Assembly: GCA_014843695.1 (NCBI GenBank)
Contig: CM026393.1
Location: forward strand, 6,968,033 to 7,032,032
DNA: 64,000 nt
Origin: Archivesica marissinica
Taxonomy: Eukaryota; Mollusca; Bivalvia; Venerida; Vesicomyidae
Reading direction: 5' to 3'
Shown here: in pieces, positions 47,601 through 58,925 of the stretch
How the letters are laid out: the number at the start of each line of letters is the position of its first letter
How positions within the stretch are numbered: the first letter of the stretch is position 1
The notes under the pieces: model-generated
The model's database searches: none
Told to the model about the DNA's origin: nothing
The model's input: the letters and a program-made list of their open reading frames with translations, nothing else
Program-made: the position numbers and the translations under genes

Positions 47601-48336
47601 TTCTATGTCCTCTAGTATACATGTCTTGCGTATTGTTACACTATTCTATGTCCTCTAGTATACATGTCCTGCGTATTGTTACACTATTCTATGTCCTCTA
47701 GTATACATGTCTGCGTATTGTTACACTATTCTATGTCCTCTAGTATACATGTCTTGCGTATTGTTACACTATTCTATGTCCTCTAGTATACATGTCCTGC
47801 GTATTGTTACACTATTCTATGTCCTCTAGTATACATGTCCTGCGTATTGTTACACTATTCTATGTCCTCTAGTATACATGTCCTGGGTATTGTTACACTA
47901 TTCTATGTCCTCTAGTACACATGTCCTACGTATTGTTACACTATTCTATGTCCTCTAGTATACATGGCCTACGTATTGTTACACTATTCTATGTCCTCTA
48001 GTATACATGTCCTACGTATTGTTACACTATTCTATGTCCTCTAGTATATGTATTGCGTATTGCTATACTATTCTATGTCCTCTAGTATATGTCCTGCGTA
48101 TTGTTACACTATTCTATGTCCTCTAGTATACATGTCCTGGGTATTGTTACACTATTCTATGTCCTCTAGTATACATGTCCTGCGTATTTTTACACTATTC
48201 TATGTCATCTAGTACATGCTCTGTGTATTGTTACACTATTCTATGTCCTCTAGTATACATGTCCTGTGTATTGTTACACTATTCTATGTCCTCTAGTATA
48301 CATGTCCTGCGTATTGTTACACTATTCTATGTCCTG
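41681..48336. repeat. 43-bp array, block 3, about 155 copies
   Basis: Same unit and much the same variant order as block 2. It holds an anomalous A/C-only insertion at 42545-42603 and damaged units to about 42790. It ends at the same unique junction as the other blocks. Confidence 0.97.
42545..42603. other. A/C-only low-complexity insertion in the 43-bp array
   Basis: After a TAGTCCG join, about 50 bases are almost only A and C (CAACACACACCCAAACCCAA type). The array then resumes in phase with several indel-bearing units. The matching place in macro-repeat copy 1 (near 34340) is a normal array, so a read or consensus error is likely. Confidence 0.8.
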
Positions 48337-48369
48337 TAAAACAAAACAGAATTCATTAGGGTAATTGTT

Positions 48370-48407
48370 TCTATCCGGTGCTTGGTGTACCTATGGGTGC
48401 TTGGTGT
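48370..48407. repeat. GGTGCTT array, copy 3, cut by gap
   Basis: Only about two units remain before the Ns. This shows that a third macro-repeat copy starts here. Confidence 0.9.
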
Positions 48408-49407
48408 NNNNNNNNNNNNNNNNNNNNNNNNNNNNNNNNNNNNNNNNNNNNNNNNNNNNNNNNNNNNNNNNNNNNNNNNNNNNNNNNNNNNNNNNNNNNN
48501 NNNNNNNNNNNNNNNNNNNNNNNNNNNNNNNNNNNNNNNNNNNNNNNNNNNNNNNNNNNNNNNNNNNNNNNNNNNNNNNNNNNNNNNNNNNNNNNNNNNN
48601 NNNNNNNNNNNNNNNNNNNNNNNNNNNNNNNNNNNNNNNNNNNNNNNNNNNNNNNNNNNNNNNNNNNNNNNNNNNNNNNNNNNNNNNNNNNNNNNNNNNN
48701 NNNNNNNNNNNNNNNNNNNNNNNNNNNNNNNNNNNNNNNNNNNNNNNNNNNNNNNNNNNNNNNNNNNNNNNNNNNNNNNNNNNNNNNNNNNNNNNNNNNN
48801 NNNNNNNNNNNNNNNNNNNNNNNNNNNNNNNNNNNNNNNNNNNNNNNNNNNNNNNNNNNNNNNNNNNNNNNNNNNNNNNNNNNNNNNNNNNNNNNNNNNN
48901 NNNNNNNNNNNNNNNNNNNNNNNNNNNNNNNNNNNNNNNNNNNNNNNNNNNNNNNNNNNNNNNNNNNNNNNNNNNNNNNNNNNNNNNNNNNNNNNNNNNN
49001 NNNNNNNNNNNNNNNNNNNNNNNNNNNNNNNNNNNNNNNNNNNNNNNNNNNNNNNNNNNNNNNNNNNNNNNNNNNNNNNNNNNNNNNNNNNNNNNNNNNN
49101 NNNNNNNNNNNNNNNNNNNNNNNNNNNNNNNNNNNNNNNNNNNNNNNNNNNNNNNNNNNNNNNNNNNNNNNNNNNNNNNNNNNNNNNNNNNNNNNNNNNN
49201 NNNNNNNNNNNNNNNNNNNNNNNNNNNNNNNNNNNNNNNNNNNNNNNNNNNNNNNNNNNNNNNNNNNNNNNNNNNNNNNNNNNNNNNNNNNNNNNNNNNN
49301 NNNNNNNNNNNNNNNNNNNNNNNNNNNNNNNNNNNNNNNNNNNNNNNNNNNNNNNNNNNNNNNNNNNNNNNNNNNNNNNNNNNNNNNNNNNNNNNNNNNN
49401 NNNNNNN
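48408..49407. other. Assembly gap of exactly 1000 N
   Basis: Uncalled bases between the third macro-repeat copy and a LINE fragment. Confidence 1.
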
Positions 49408-49880
49408 TAAAATTTGCAAGTCCTTTGCCAGGTGTTGATTTAGAGTTATTGTTAATGTTATATCTATCAGAGCTTTGCAATATATCGTTCATATCACCGC
49501 CAGTTATCATATATCCTTGTGCATTTTCACTCAGTAGTTTATCTATATTATTAAAAAAATTGTTTCTCAGTGTTTTATCATTATTTGCATAAATGTTGAG
49601 AATAGTATACGTATTATTGTCGATAGAAATATTGATAAGTATGTAGCGCCCATTTGCGTCTACTAACGAATCTATTAGTTCAAAGTTCACAGATTTATTA
49701 ATAAAAATAGAACACCCCCTGCTGGAGGTAGTACCGAACGAGTGAAACATTTTCCAGTCATTAAATTCTAATGATATTAGATTGGTTATATCATCTGTAA
49801 AATGTGTTTCTTGTAGTAATAATATATGAACTTTTTGTGTGACATCTGATTTCAATAATATGACAAAATATTCGATAACT
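49408..49880 (-). pseudogene. L1/Tx1-like LINE endonuclease fragment, cut by gap
   Basis: The open minus frame shows APE endonuclease features: HILLLQETHF, GCSIFINKSV, YTILNIYAND-type and GGDMNDIL (the usual GDFN is GDMN here). The first strand of the fold (the usual SWNCRG) is absent, so the copy is 5' truncated near 49880. The frame runs into the Ns, so RT may lie in the gap. It is a different LINE group from the one at 1-5215. Confidence 0.75.
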
Positions 49881-49899
49881 CCTGTGTGGAATACAAGGA

Positions 49900-51333
49900 T
49901 TAGTCCCTTACCGAAATATTGAAACGCAAAGAAGCAAAACTATCGTATTTAACTGATGCAGACCATCTCCGTACATACTGATTTAGGTAGCTTTCCATAA
50001 AGCATGCACACACATGTAGAGATGTAAAGCATATAACAATGGAATAATCAAACATAAATGCACATATTGTTGTTCTATATACAAAACTAACCGTATGATC
50101 ATTCAGATATATACAAGCAAAAGTGGTAATTGTATGCACTGGTAACGAGGTATATATCCTCCGTCTACATACATATTGAGCTGTCTTTATTAAAACAACA
50201 GATATACCGTTTAGATAGCCAGAATCAACAAAAAGTTGTATCAAATATACCCAATGCATAATAGCGGAATGACTTATTTCATCCATTGCTATAAAAGCAT
50301 AGTTCATTTTCGAATATATGAATTGTACTAACAAAATGTATATATACATTATAATCCAATGCATAATAGCGGAATGAAGTATTTCATTCACTGCTATAAA
50401 AGCATAATTCATTTTCCACGATATAAAATGTAACAAAAGCATAAACATTATAAACTGCATACTAACGGAATTAATTATTTCATGAACTGTTATAAAATCA
50501 TAATTCGCTTTAGAAAAAATAAAGTGTAACAAGAGCAGATACCCGTATATAAATAGTATACACATATTGTATACCCAATGCATAGTAGCTGAATGACGTA
50601 CTTCATGCAATGCTATGAAAGCATAATTCATTGCTACTAACGGAATTAATTATTTCATTCACTGTTATAAAATCATAATTCGCTTTAGAAAAAATAAAGT
50701 GTAACAAGAGCAGATACCCGTATATAAATAGTATACACATATTGTATACCCAATGCATAGTAGCTGAATGACGTACTTCATGCAATGCTATGAAAGCATA
50801 ATTCATTTTCGGAGATAGAAAATCTTTATATATAAATAATATAGACATTCTATATACAATGCACACGTATACGTGCATATTATATACACCTTATTCCTGC
50901 AATTCCTGTTGAGATATTTCAGAAATATTTTACAAGCTATTATTATGCATGCGTTTTCTATGACCGTATTATAAGTATTGTTATTATTAGTTATACCGTT
51001 ATTTGGTCTCAATGAGTTGATGTGTCGGACGTAGATATCGTACCAAGTAGTAAAACCATTGACCATTAAATGTAGGTCATGCATAAACCGTGCAGAGTAA
51101 CACGTGTAGTCTGCTCTGTTAAGAATATGTAACAGATCCACATTTTTATCTATTATATAAATAGATAGATATTTCGTATACACATAATATCTTAACAAAT
51201 CTTTAAACATTATTTTACAAGGTATAGTATTTTTGTAAGTTATATACATTTGTTTTCTATATATTGTATCATACGTAATTTTACTATATGTCTTCTTGTT
51301 ATCACCAATTTGCATCATGATATTTTTAGACAT
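49900..51333 (-). other. AT-rich block with long open frames and diverged internal repeats, unknown
   Basis: Minus frames are open at 50803-51333 (176 codons, ATG start) and 49900-50631 (243 codons), with a third frame at 50603-50878. The DNA is rich in A and T, where stops should be frequent. From 50244 to 50810 a diverged repeat of about 100-120 bp recurs, encoding MNYAFIALHEVRHSATMHW-like segments followed by hydrophobic stretches (GYLLLLHFIF). I recognise no family. A decayed membrane-protein-like gene, an old satellite or a mobile-element interior are all possible. Confidence 0.4.
50461..50810. repeat. 175-bp tandem duplication
   Basis: ACTAACGGAATTAATTATTT begins at 50461 and again at 50636, and the following ~170 bp are nearly identical. 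The offset is one base off a multiple of three, which breaks the open minus frame between the copies. Confidence 0.9.
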
Positions 51334-51433
51334 TTAATTATTTTGTTCATTCAAGTTCGCAAAGTTATAATCATAGTCCGTATTCATTCCGTATTTAGTC
51401 ATCGATAACTGTTCATCACAAAACACTCTCATG

Positions 51434-51682
51434 TCAGTTAAATTGTAGCTCGCTGCCATGTTTTCTCGGTTTCTTGGATTCATCATGAAGAATTTCAGTG
51501 GGCGTCGGTGGTGATCTTACAATTGACCCACTTTTCTGTTTAGTTGGTGTATCACTTAATTTCCCGTGTTCCACGTACTTGTCCAAGTTTTGTTGTCCTG
51601 TTATTTGTGTCTGTTTCTGCTTATTTTTGCGTTTAGCAGACTTCTTTCTTTGTGGTGTTTCGGGGGCTATGCGGGGTGCTAT
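51434..51682 (-). pseudogene. Lysine-rich open fragment, possibly LINE ORF1 N-terminal region
   Basis: An 82-codon open minus frame without an ATG contains RKKSAKRKNKQKQTQITGQQ, NLDKYVEHG and SPPTPTEILHDESKKPRK. Basic, low-complexity N-termini of this kind occur in LINE ORF1 proteins, and an L1-like endonuclease lies downstream on the same strand. It is cut on its 5' side by the 41-bp array. The link is tentative. Confidence 0.3.
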
Positions 51683-54600
51683 TTATTTTACTTTCGCTTT
51701 AATCCCTTCCTGTAGATTGCTATTTATTTTACTTTCGCTTTAATTCCTTCCAGTAGATTGCTATTCATTTTACTTTCGCTTTAATCCCTTCCTGTAGATT
51801 GCTATTCATTTTACTTTCGCTTTAATCCCTTCCAGTAGATTGCTATTTATTTTACTTTCGCTTTTATCCCTTCCTGTAGATTGCTATTCATTTTTCTTTC
51901 GCTTTAATTCCTTCCAGTAGATTGCTATTCATTTAACTTTCGCTTTAATTCCTTCCAGTAGATTGCTATTCATTTTACGTTCTCTCTAATTCTTCCAGTA
52001 GATTGCTATTTATTTTACTTTCGCTTTAATTCCTTCCAGTATATTGCTATTCATTTTACTTTCGCTTTTATCCCTTCCAGTAGATTGCTATTCATTTTAC
52101 TTTCGCTTTAATTCCTTCCAGTAGATTGCTATTCATTTTACTTTCTCTTTAATTCCTTCCAGTAGATTGCTATTTATTTTACTTTCGCTTTAATTCCTTC
52201 CAGTAGATTGCTATTTATTTTACTTTCGCTTTAATTCCTTCCAGTAGATTGCTATTCATTTTACTTTCGCTTTAATTCCTTCCAGTAGATTGCTATTCAT
52301 TTGACTTTCGCTTTAATTCCTTCCAGTAGATTGCTATTCATTTTACTTTCGCTATAATTCCTTCCAGTAGATTGCTATTCATTTTACTTTCGCTTTAATT
52401 CCTTCCAGTAGATTGCTATTCATTTTACTTTCGCTTTAATTCCTTCCAGTAGATTGCTATTTATTTTACTTTCGCTTTAATTCCTTCCAGTAGATTGCTA
52501 TTCATTTTACTTTCGCTTTAATTCCTTCCAGTAGATTGCTATTCATTTGACTTTCGCTTTAATTCCTTCCAGTAGATTGCTATTCATTTTACTTTCGCTA
52601 TAATTCCTTCCAGTAGATTGCTATTCATTTTACTTTCGCTTTAATTCCTTCCAGTAGATTGCTATTCATTTTACTCTCGCTTTAATCCCTTCCAGTAGAT
52701 TGCTATTCATTTTACTTTCGCTTTAATCCCTTCCTGTAGATTGCTATTCATTTTACCTTCGCTTTAATCCCTTCCAGTAGATTGCTATTTATTTTTCTTT
52801 CGCTTTAATTCCTTCCAGTAGATTGCTATTCATTTAACTTTCGCTTTAATTCCTTCCAGTAGATTGCTATTCATTTTACGTTCTCTCTAATTCTTCCAGT
52901 AGATTGCTATTTATTTTACTTTCGCTTTAATTCCTTCCAGTATATTGCTATTCATTTTACTTTCGCTTTTATCCCTTCCAGTAGATTGCTATTCATTTTA
53001 CTTTCGCTTTAATCCCTTCCAGTAGATTGCTATTCATTTTACTTTCTCTTTAATTCCTTCCAGTAGATTGCTATTTTTTTACTTTCGCTTTAATCCCTTC
53101 CAGTATATTTCTATTCATTTTACTTTCGCTTTAATTCCTTCCAGTAGATTGCTATTCATTTTACTTTCGCTTTAATTCCTTCCAGTAGATTGCTATTCAT
53201 TTTACTTTCGCTTTAATTCTTCCAGTAGATTGCTATTCATTTTACTTTCGCTTTAATTCCTTCCAGTAGATTGCTATTCATTTTACTTTCGCTTTAATTC
53301 CTTCCAGTAGATTGCTATTCATTTTACTTTCGCTTTAATTCCTTCCAGTAGATTGCTATTCATTTTACTTTCGCTTTAATTCCTTCCAGTAGATTGCTAT
53401 TCATTTTACTTTCGCTTTAATTCCTTCCAGTAGATTGCTATTCATTTTACTTTCGCTTTAATTCCTTCCAGTAGATTGCTATTCATTTTACTTTCGCTTT
53501 AATTCCTTCCAGTAGATTGCTATTCATTTTACTTTCGCTTTAATTCCTTCCAGTAGATTGCTATTCATTTTACTTTCGCTTTAATTCCTTCCAGTAGATT
53601 GCTATTCATTTTACTTTCGCTTTAATTCCTTCCAGTAGATTGCTATTCATTTTACTTTCGCTTTAATTCCTTCCAGTAGATTGCTATTTATTTTATTTCT
53701 TTCGCTTTAATTCCTTCCAGTAGATTGCTATTCATTTTACTCTCGCTTTAATCCTTCCAGTATTTTTTTTTGTTTTTGTGTTGTTTTTTTTTTTTTGTGT
53801 TGTTTTTTTTTTGTTTTTTTGTGTTGTTTTTTTTTGTTTTTTTGTGTTGTTTTTTTTTTTTTTTTTTTTGTTTTTTTGTTTTTTTTTTTGTTTGTTGTTT
53901 TTTTTTTGTTTTGTTGTTTTTTTTTTTTTTTTGTTTGTTTTTTTTTTTTTTTTTGTGTTGTTTTTTTTTTTTTCGCTTTAATTCCTTCCAGTAGATTGCT
54001 ATTCATTTTACTTTCGCTATAATTCCTTCCAGTAGATTGCTATTCATTTTACTTTCGCTTTAATTCCTTCCAGTAGATTGCTATTCATTTTACTTTCGCT
54101 TTAATTCCTTCCAGTAGATTGCTATTCATTTTATTGCTTTAATCCCTTCCAGTAGATTGCTATTCATTTTACTTTCGCTTTAATTCCTTCCAGTAGATTG
54201 CTATTCATTTTACTTTCGCTTTAATTCCTTCCAGTAGATTGCTATTCATTTTACTCTCGCTTTATTCCCTTCCAGTAGATTGCTATTCAGTTTACTTTCG
54301 CTTTAATCCCTTCCAGTAGATTGCTATTCAGTTTACTTTCGCTTTAATTCCTTCCTGTAGATTGCTATTCATTTTACTCTCGCTTTATTCCCTTCCAGTA
54401 TATTGCTATTCAGTTTACTTTCGCTTTAATTCCTTCCAGTAGATTGCTATTCATTTTACGTTCTCTCTAATTCTTCCAGTAGATTGCTATTTATTTTACT
54501 CTCGCTTTATTCCCTTCCAGTATATTGCTATTCATTTTACTTTCGCTTTTATCCCTTCCAGTAGATTGCTATTCATTTTACTTTCGTTTAATCCCTTACA

Positions 54601-57600
54601 GTAGATTGCTATTCATTTTACTCTCGCTTTATTCCCTTCCAGTATATTGCTATTCATTTTACTTTCGCTTTTATCCCTTCCAGTAGATTGCTATTCATTT
54701 TACTTTCGCTTTAATCCCTTCCAGTAGATTGCTATTCATTTTACTTTCTCTTCAATTCCTTCCAGTAGATTGCTATTTATTTTACTTTCGCTTTAATTCC
54801 TTTCAGTAGATTGCTATTCATTTTACTTTCGCTTTAATTCATTCCAGTAGATTGCTATTCATTTTACTTTCGCTTAAATTCCTTCCAGTAGATTGCTATT
54901 CATTTTACTTTCGCTTTAATTCCTTCCAGTAGATTGCTATTCATTTTACTTTCGCTTTAATTCCTTCCAGTAGATTGCTATTCATTTTACTTTCGCTTTA
55001 ATTCCTTCCAGTAGATTGCTATTTATTTTACGTTCGCTTTAATTCCTTCCAGTAGATTGCTATTCATTTGACTTTCGCTTTAATTCATTCCAGTAGATTG
55101 CTATTCATTTGACTTTCGCTTTAATTCCTTCCAGTAGATTGCTATTCATTTTACTTTCGCTATAATTCCTTCCAGTAGATTGCTATTCATTTTACTTTCG
55201 CTTTAATTCCTTCCAGTAGATTGCTATTCATTTTACTCTCGCTTTAATCCCTTCCAGTAGATTGCTATTCATTTTACTTTCGCTATAATTCCTTCCAGTA
55301 GATTGATATTCATTTTATTTTCGCTTTAATTCCTTCCAGTAGATTGCTATTCATTTTACTTTCGCTTTAATTCCTTCCAGTGGATTGCTATTCATTTTAC
55401 TCTCGCTTTAATCCCTTCCAGTAGATTGCTATTCATTTTACTTTCGCTATAATTCCTTCCAGTAGATTGATATTCATTTTACTTTCGCTTTAATTCCTTC
55501 CAGTAGATTGCTATTCATTTTACTTTCGCTTTAATTCCTTCCAGTAGATTGCTATTCATTTTACTCTCGCTTTAATCCCTTCCAGTAGATTGCTATTCAT
55601 TTTACTTTCGCTTTAATTCCTTCCAGTAGATTGCTATTCATTTTACTTTCGCTTTAATCCCTTCGTGTAGGTTGCTATTCATTTTACTTTCGCTTTAATT
55701 CCTTCCAGTATATTGCTATTCATTTTACTTTCGCTTTAATTCCTTCCAATAGATTGCTATTTATTTTACTTTCGCTTTAATCCCTTCCTGTAGATTGCTA
55801 TTCATTTTACTTTCGCTTTAATTCCTTCCAGTAGATTGCTATTCATTTTACTTCCGCTTTAATTCCTTCCAGTAGATTGCTATTCATTTTACTTTCGCTA
55901 TAATTCCTTCCAGTAGATTGCTATTCATTTTACTTTCACTTTAATTCCTTCCAGTAGATTGCTATTCATTTTACTTTCGCTTTAATCCCTTCCTGTAGAT
56001 TGCTATTCATTTTACTTTCGCTTTTATCCCTTCCTGTAGATTGCTATTTATTTTTCTTTCGCTTTAATCCCTTCCAGTAGATTGCTATTTATTTTACTTT
56101 CGCTTTTATCCCTTCCTGTAGATTGCTATTCATTTTTCTTTCGCTTTAATTCCTTCCAGTAGATTGCTATTAATTTAACTTTCGCATTAATTCCTTCCAG
56201 TATATTGCTATTCATTTTACTGTCGCTCTAATCCCTTCCAGTAGATTGCTATTCATTTTACTTTCGCTTTAATTCCTTCCAGTAGATTGCTATTCATTTT
56301 ACTTTCGCTTTAATCCCTTCCTGTAGATTGCTATTCATTTTACTTTCGCTTTAATTCCTTCCAGTAGATTGCTATTCATTTTACTTTCGCTTTAATCCCT
56401 TCCAGTAGATTGCTATTCATTTTACTTTCGCTTTAATTCCTTCCAGTAGATTGCTATTCATGTTACTGTCGCTTTAATTCCTTCCAGTAGGTTGCTATTT
56501 ATTTTACTTTCGCTATAATTCCTTCCAGTAGATTGCTATTCATTTTACTTTCGCTTTAATTCCTTCCAGTAGATTGCTATTCATTTTACTTTCGCTTTAA
56601 TTCCTTCCAGTAGATTGCTATTCATTTTACTTTCGCTTAAATTCCTTCCAGTAGATTGCTATTCATTTTACTTTCGCTATAATTCCTTCCAGTAGATTGC
56701 TATTCATTTTACTTTCGCTTTAATTCCTTCCAGTAGATTGCTATTCATTTTACTTTCGCTTTAATCCCTTCCAGTAGATTGCTATTTATTTTACAATCGC
56801 TTTAATTACTTCCAGTAGATTGCTATTCATTTTACTTTCGCTTTAATTCCTTCCAGTAGATTGCTATTCATTTGACTTTCGCTTTAATTCATTGCAGCAG
56901 ATTGCTATTCATTTGACTTTCGCTTTAATTCCTTCCAGTAGATTGCTATTCATTTTACTTTCGCTATAATTCCTTCCAGTAGATTGCTATTCATTTTACT
57001 TTCGCTTTAATTCCTTCCAGTAGATTGCTATTCATTTTACTCTCGCTTTAATCCCTTCCAGTATATTGCTATTCAGTTTACTTTCGCTCTAATCCCTTCC
57101 AGTAGATTGCTATTCATTTTACTTTCGCTTTTATTCCTTCCTGTTGATTGCTATTCATTTTACTTTCGCTTTAATTCCTTCCAGTAGATTGCTATTCATT
57201 TTACTTTCGCTTTAATTCCTTCCAGTAGATTGCTATTCATGTTACTGTCGCTTTAATTCCTTCCAGTAGATTGCTATTCATTTTACTTTCGCTATAATTC
57301 CTTCCAGTAGATTGCTATTCATTTTACTTTCGCTTTAATTCCTTCGAGTAGATTGCTATTCATTTTACTTTCGCTTTAATTCCTTCCAGTAGATTGCTAT
57401 TCATTTTACTTTCGCTTTAATCCCTTCCTGTAGATTGCTATTCATTTTACTTTCGCTTTTATCCCTTCCTGTAGATTGCTATTCAATTTACTTTCGCTTT
57501 TATCCCTTCCTGTAGATTGATATTCATTTTACTTTCACTTTAATCCCTTCCAGTAGATTGCTATTTATTTTACTTTCACTTTAATTCCTTCCTGTAGATT

Positions 57601-57735
57601 GCTATTTATTTTACTTTCGCTTTAATTCCTTCCTGTAGATTGCTATTGATTTTACTTTCGCTTTAATTCCTTCCTGTAGATTACTATTTATTTTACTTTC
57701 GCTTTAATCCCTTCCCGTAGATTGCTATTCATTTT
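51678..57735. repeat. 41-bp minisatellite array, about 147 copies
   Basis: The unit is ATTGCTATTCATTTTACTTT then CGCTTTAATTCCTTCCAGTA and G (41 bp by position counts). Frequent variants: TATTTATTTT, CTATAATTCC, ATCCCTTCC, CCTGTAG. Each unit carries a pyrimidine tract ending in CAG. Several multi-unit blocks are duplicated, for example 51890-52080 resembles 52790-52990. A T/G-only stretch interrupts it at 53762-53973. Confidence 0.97.
53762..53973. other. T/G-only low-complexity insertion in the 41-bp array
   Basis: About 210 bases of T-runs broken by single Gs and GTGTTG. The array resumes with a normal unit on the right. Either a true poly-T expansion or a consensus failure. The lysine/glutamine-rich or phenylalanine-rich open frames over it are meaningless. 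Confidence 0.85.
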
Positions 57736-57823
57736 TATGTACCTTGTTTATTTCAGTGTATACAAAAACTGATATAAAATAACGCTTAAACTAAGCCCAT
57801 TGATGGAGATCTGAAGTATAAAT

Positions 57824-58373
57824 TTAAAGCGACACTACATCAGCGAAAACGCAAATTTATACAGAATGTACTTTCCTATTATGTGATATAATTTCCCCAC
57901 ACATATTTGTCTCAAAAACTGAGTATTTCAACTAATAAACATGCGTCGTATACGCGGTTTGCTGACATAACAAAATAATGTAAACAGGGTCAACACACAT
58001 GTGTAATACAACCTTTGTATCCAGAATAACGAGATTTATGGTACATATTTACCGTTGTATCGCACATATGTGCCTAAGCATATTTATATTTACTAATCTT
58101 AGTTAAATTTATTATCTCTAAGCGAGAGTATCACGCGCTTAGTATTGACTACAAGGACAACACATGTCAATTCACGAGCGTGACTGGTATATGGATAGCG
58201 TGGATAGCCGGCAAATGCAATCCTTCATTCACTTTTGAAAGTATGTAAACCACAAACACACTGTTTATTGATTAAATATTTTGTGTTCGAATGTATTCGG
58301 AAGAATTTGTAGTAGTATGCATTTATACGTGAACAGTGCACATTTGGCTTTTTACTATGTAATGTCGCTTTAA
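57824..58373. mobile_element. 542-bp MITE-like element flanked by TTAA
   Basis: TTAA at 57824-57827 is followed by AGCGACACTACATCAGCG. At the right, ATGTAATGTCGCT is followed by TTAA at 58370-58373. Reverse complemented, the right end begins AGCGACATTACATAG, so the TIRs match over the first 12-13 bases with one change and then weakly. A TTAA target is typical of piggyBac and Kolobok groups. There is no coding capacity. Confidence 0.65.
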
Positions 58374-58590
58374 TATGCCCTGGAAGGGCCGGGTGATACA
58401 CTCAACTGTTACAGTCGCTTATGGAATACACTGAGCATTATCTCAGTTCTAACTTACAGTTATAAATGTCTGCTGGGTTATCCCTGTGATTAGATAGATT
58501 TATGAAGAGCATTGTTGGCTATCCCAGTACATACGTATATCAGGGAAACACTCTAAAGATGAATATCACAATGCTTAAATAGGATTGGGG
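58374..58590. other. Unassigned stretch
   Basis: No gene or repeat recognised before the microsatellite cluster. Confidence 0.4.
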
Positions 58591-58605
58591 TGGGTTCCAT
58601 TAATT

Positions 58606-58672
<67 letters not shown>

Positions 58673-58802
58673 GCGCACACAACCAAATGGGTTCCATTAA
58701 TTCGCACGCACGCACACCCACCCACCCACCCACCCAATACCCACCCACCCACCCACCCAAATCCCCACCCAAACACCCAAATCCCAAACCCAAATCCCCA
58801 AA
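58590..58802. repeat. (GCAC)n and (CCCA)n microsatellites with a duplicated lead-in
   Basis: GGGTTCCATTAATTCGCACG occurs at 58591 and again at 58689. After the first copy comes a long GCAC run, after the second a CCCA-rich run grading into CCCAAATC motifs. Confidence 0.95.
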
Positions 58803-58804
58803 TT

Positions 58805-58925
58805 GTGGTCATAGGCAAGGCATTTAATTCCACGCTGCCTCCTCTCTCCCTCGTGGCGATGGATTCCATCAGGAATGAGGTCTCGAAAGTGATTAGTATA
58901 AGTTGTAAGAACTTGTTTCGCAATC
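58805..58925 (+). mobile_element. SINE family B, 5' truncated
   Basis: Contains GGCAAGGCATTTAATTCCAC, CTCCCTCGTGGCGATGGATT and the 3' end AACTTGTTTCGCAATCAAG. It has no tRNA head. Confidence 0.85.

Larger units (their letters stand above)
32626..48407. repeat. Macro-repeat: 8205-bp unit duplicated, third copy cut by gap
   Basis: The junction CTGTAAAACAAAACAGAATT occurs at 32626, 40831 and 48334. Each is followed by the same GGTGCTT 19-bp array. The first two copies also share a SINE and the following 43-bp block. Left-hand landmarks sit exactly 8205 bp apart (33231 and 41436; 33741 and 41946). Later landmarks are 7503 bp apart (39143 and 46646), so copy 2 has lost about 700 bp. Around the GGTGCTT array and SINE I saw one base difference between copies (32796 C, 41001 T). 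Confidence 0.9.

Noticed and set aside
31511..48336. CRISPR array
   Set aside because: Units are head-to-tail with no unique spacers, and the context is a eukaryotic genome.
31511..48336. Telomeric or canonical centromeric satellite
   Set aside because: The 43-bp unit has no telomere motif, and nothing in the window shows a centromere-specific box. A pericentromeric position cannot be excluded but is not supported directly.
48365..49592. Plus-strand frames running through the second run of Ns
   Set aside because: Same reason. Only the minus-strand endonuclease frame to the right of the gap has family motifs.
53737..54022. Lysine/glutamine-rich and phenylalanine-rich open frames
   Set aside because: They translate the T/G-only tract.
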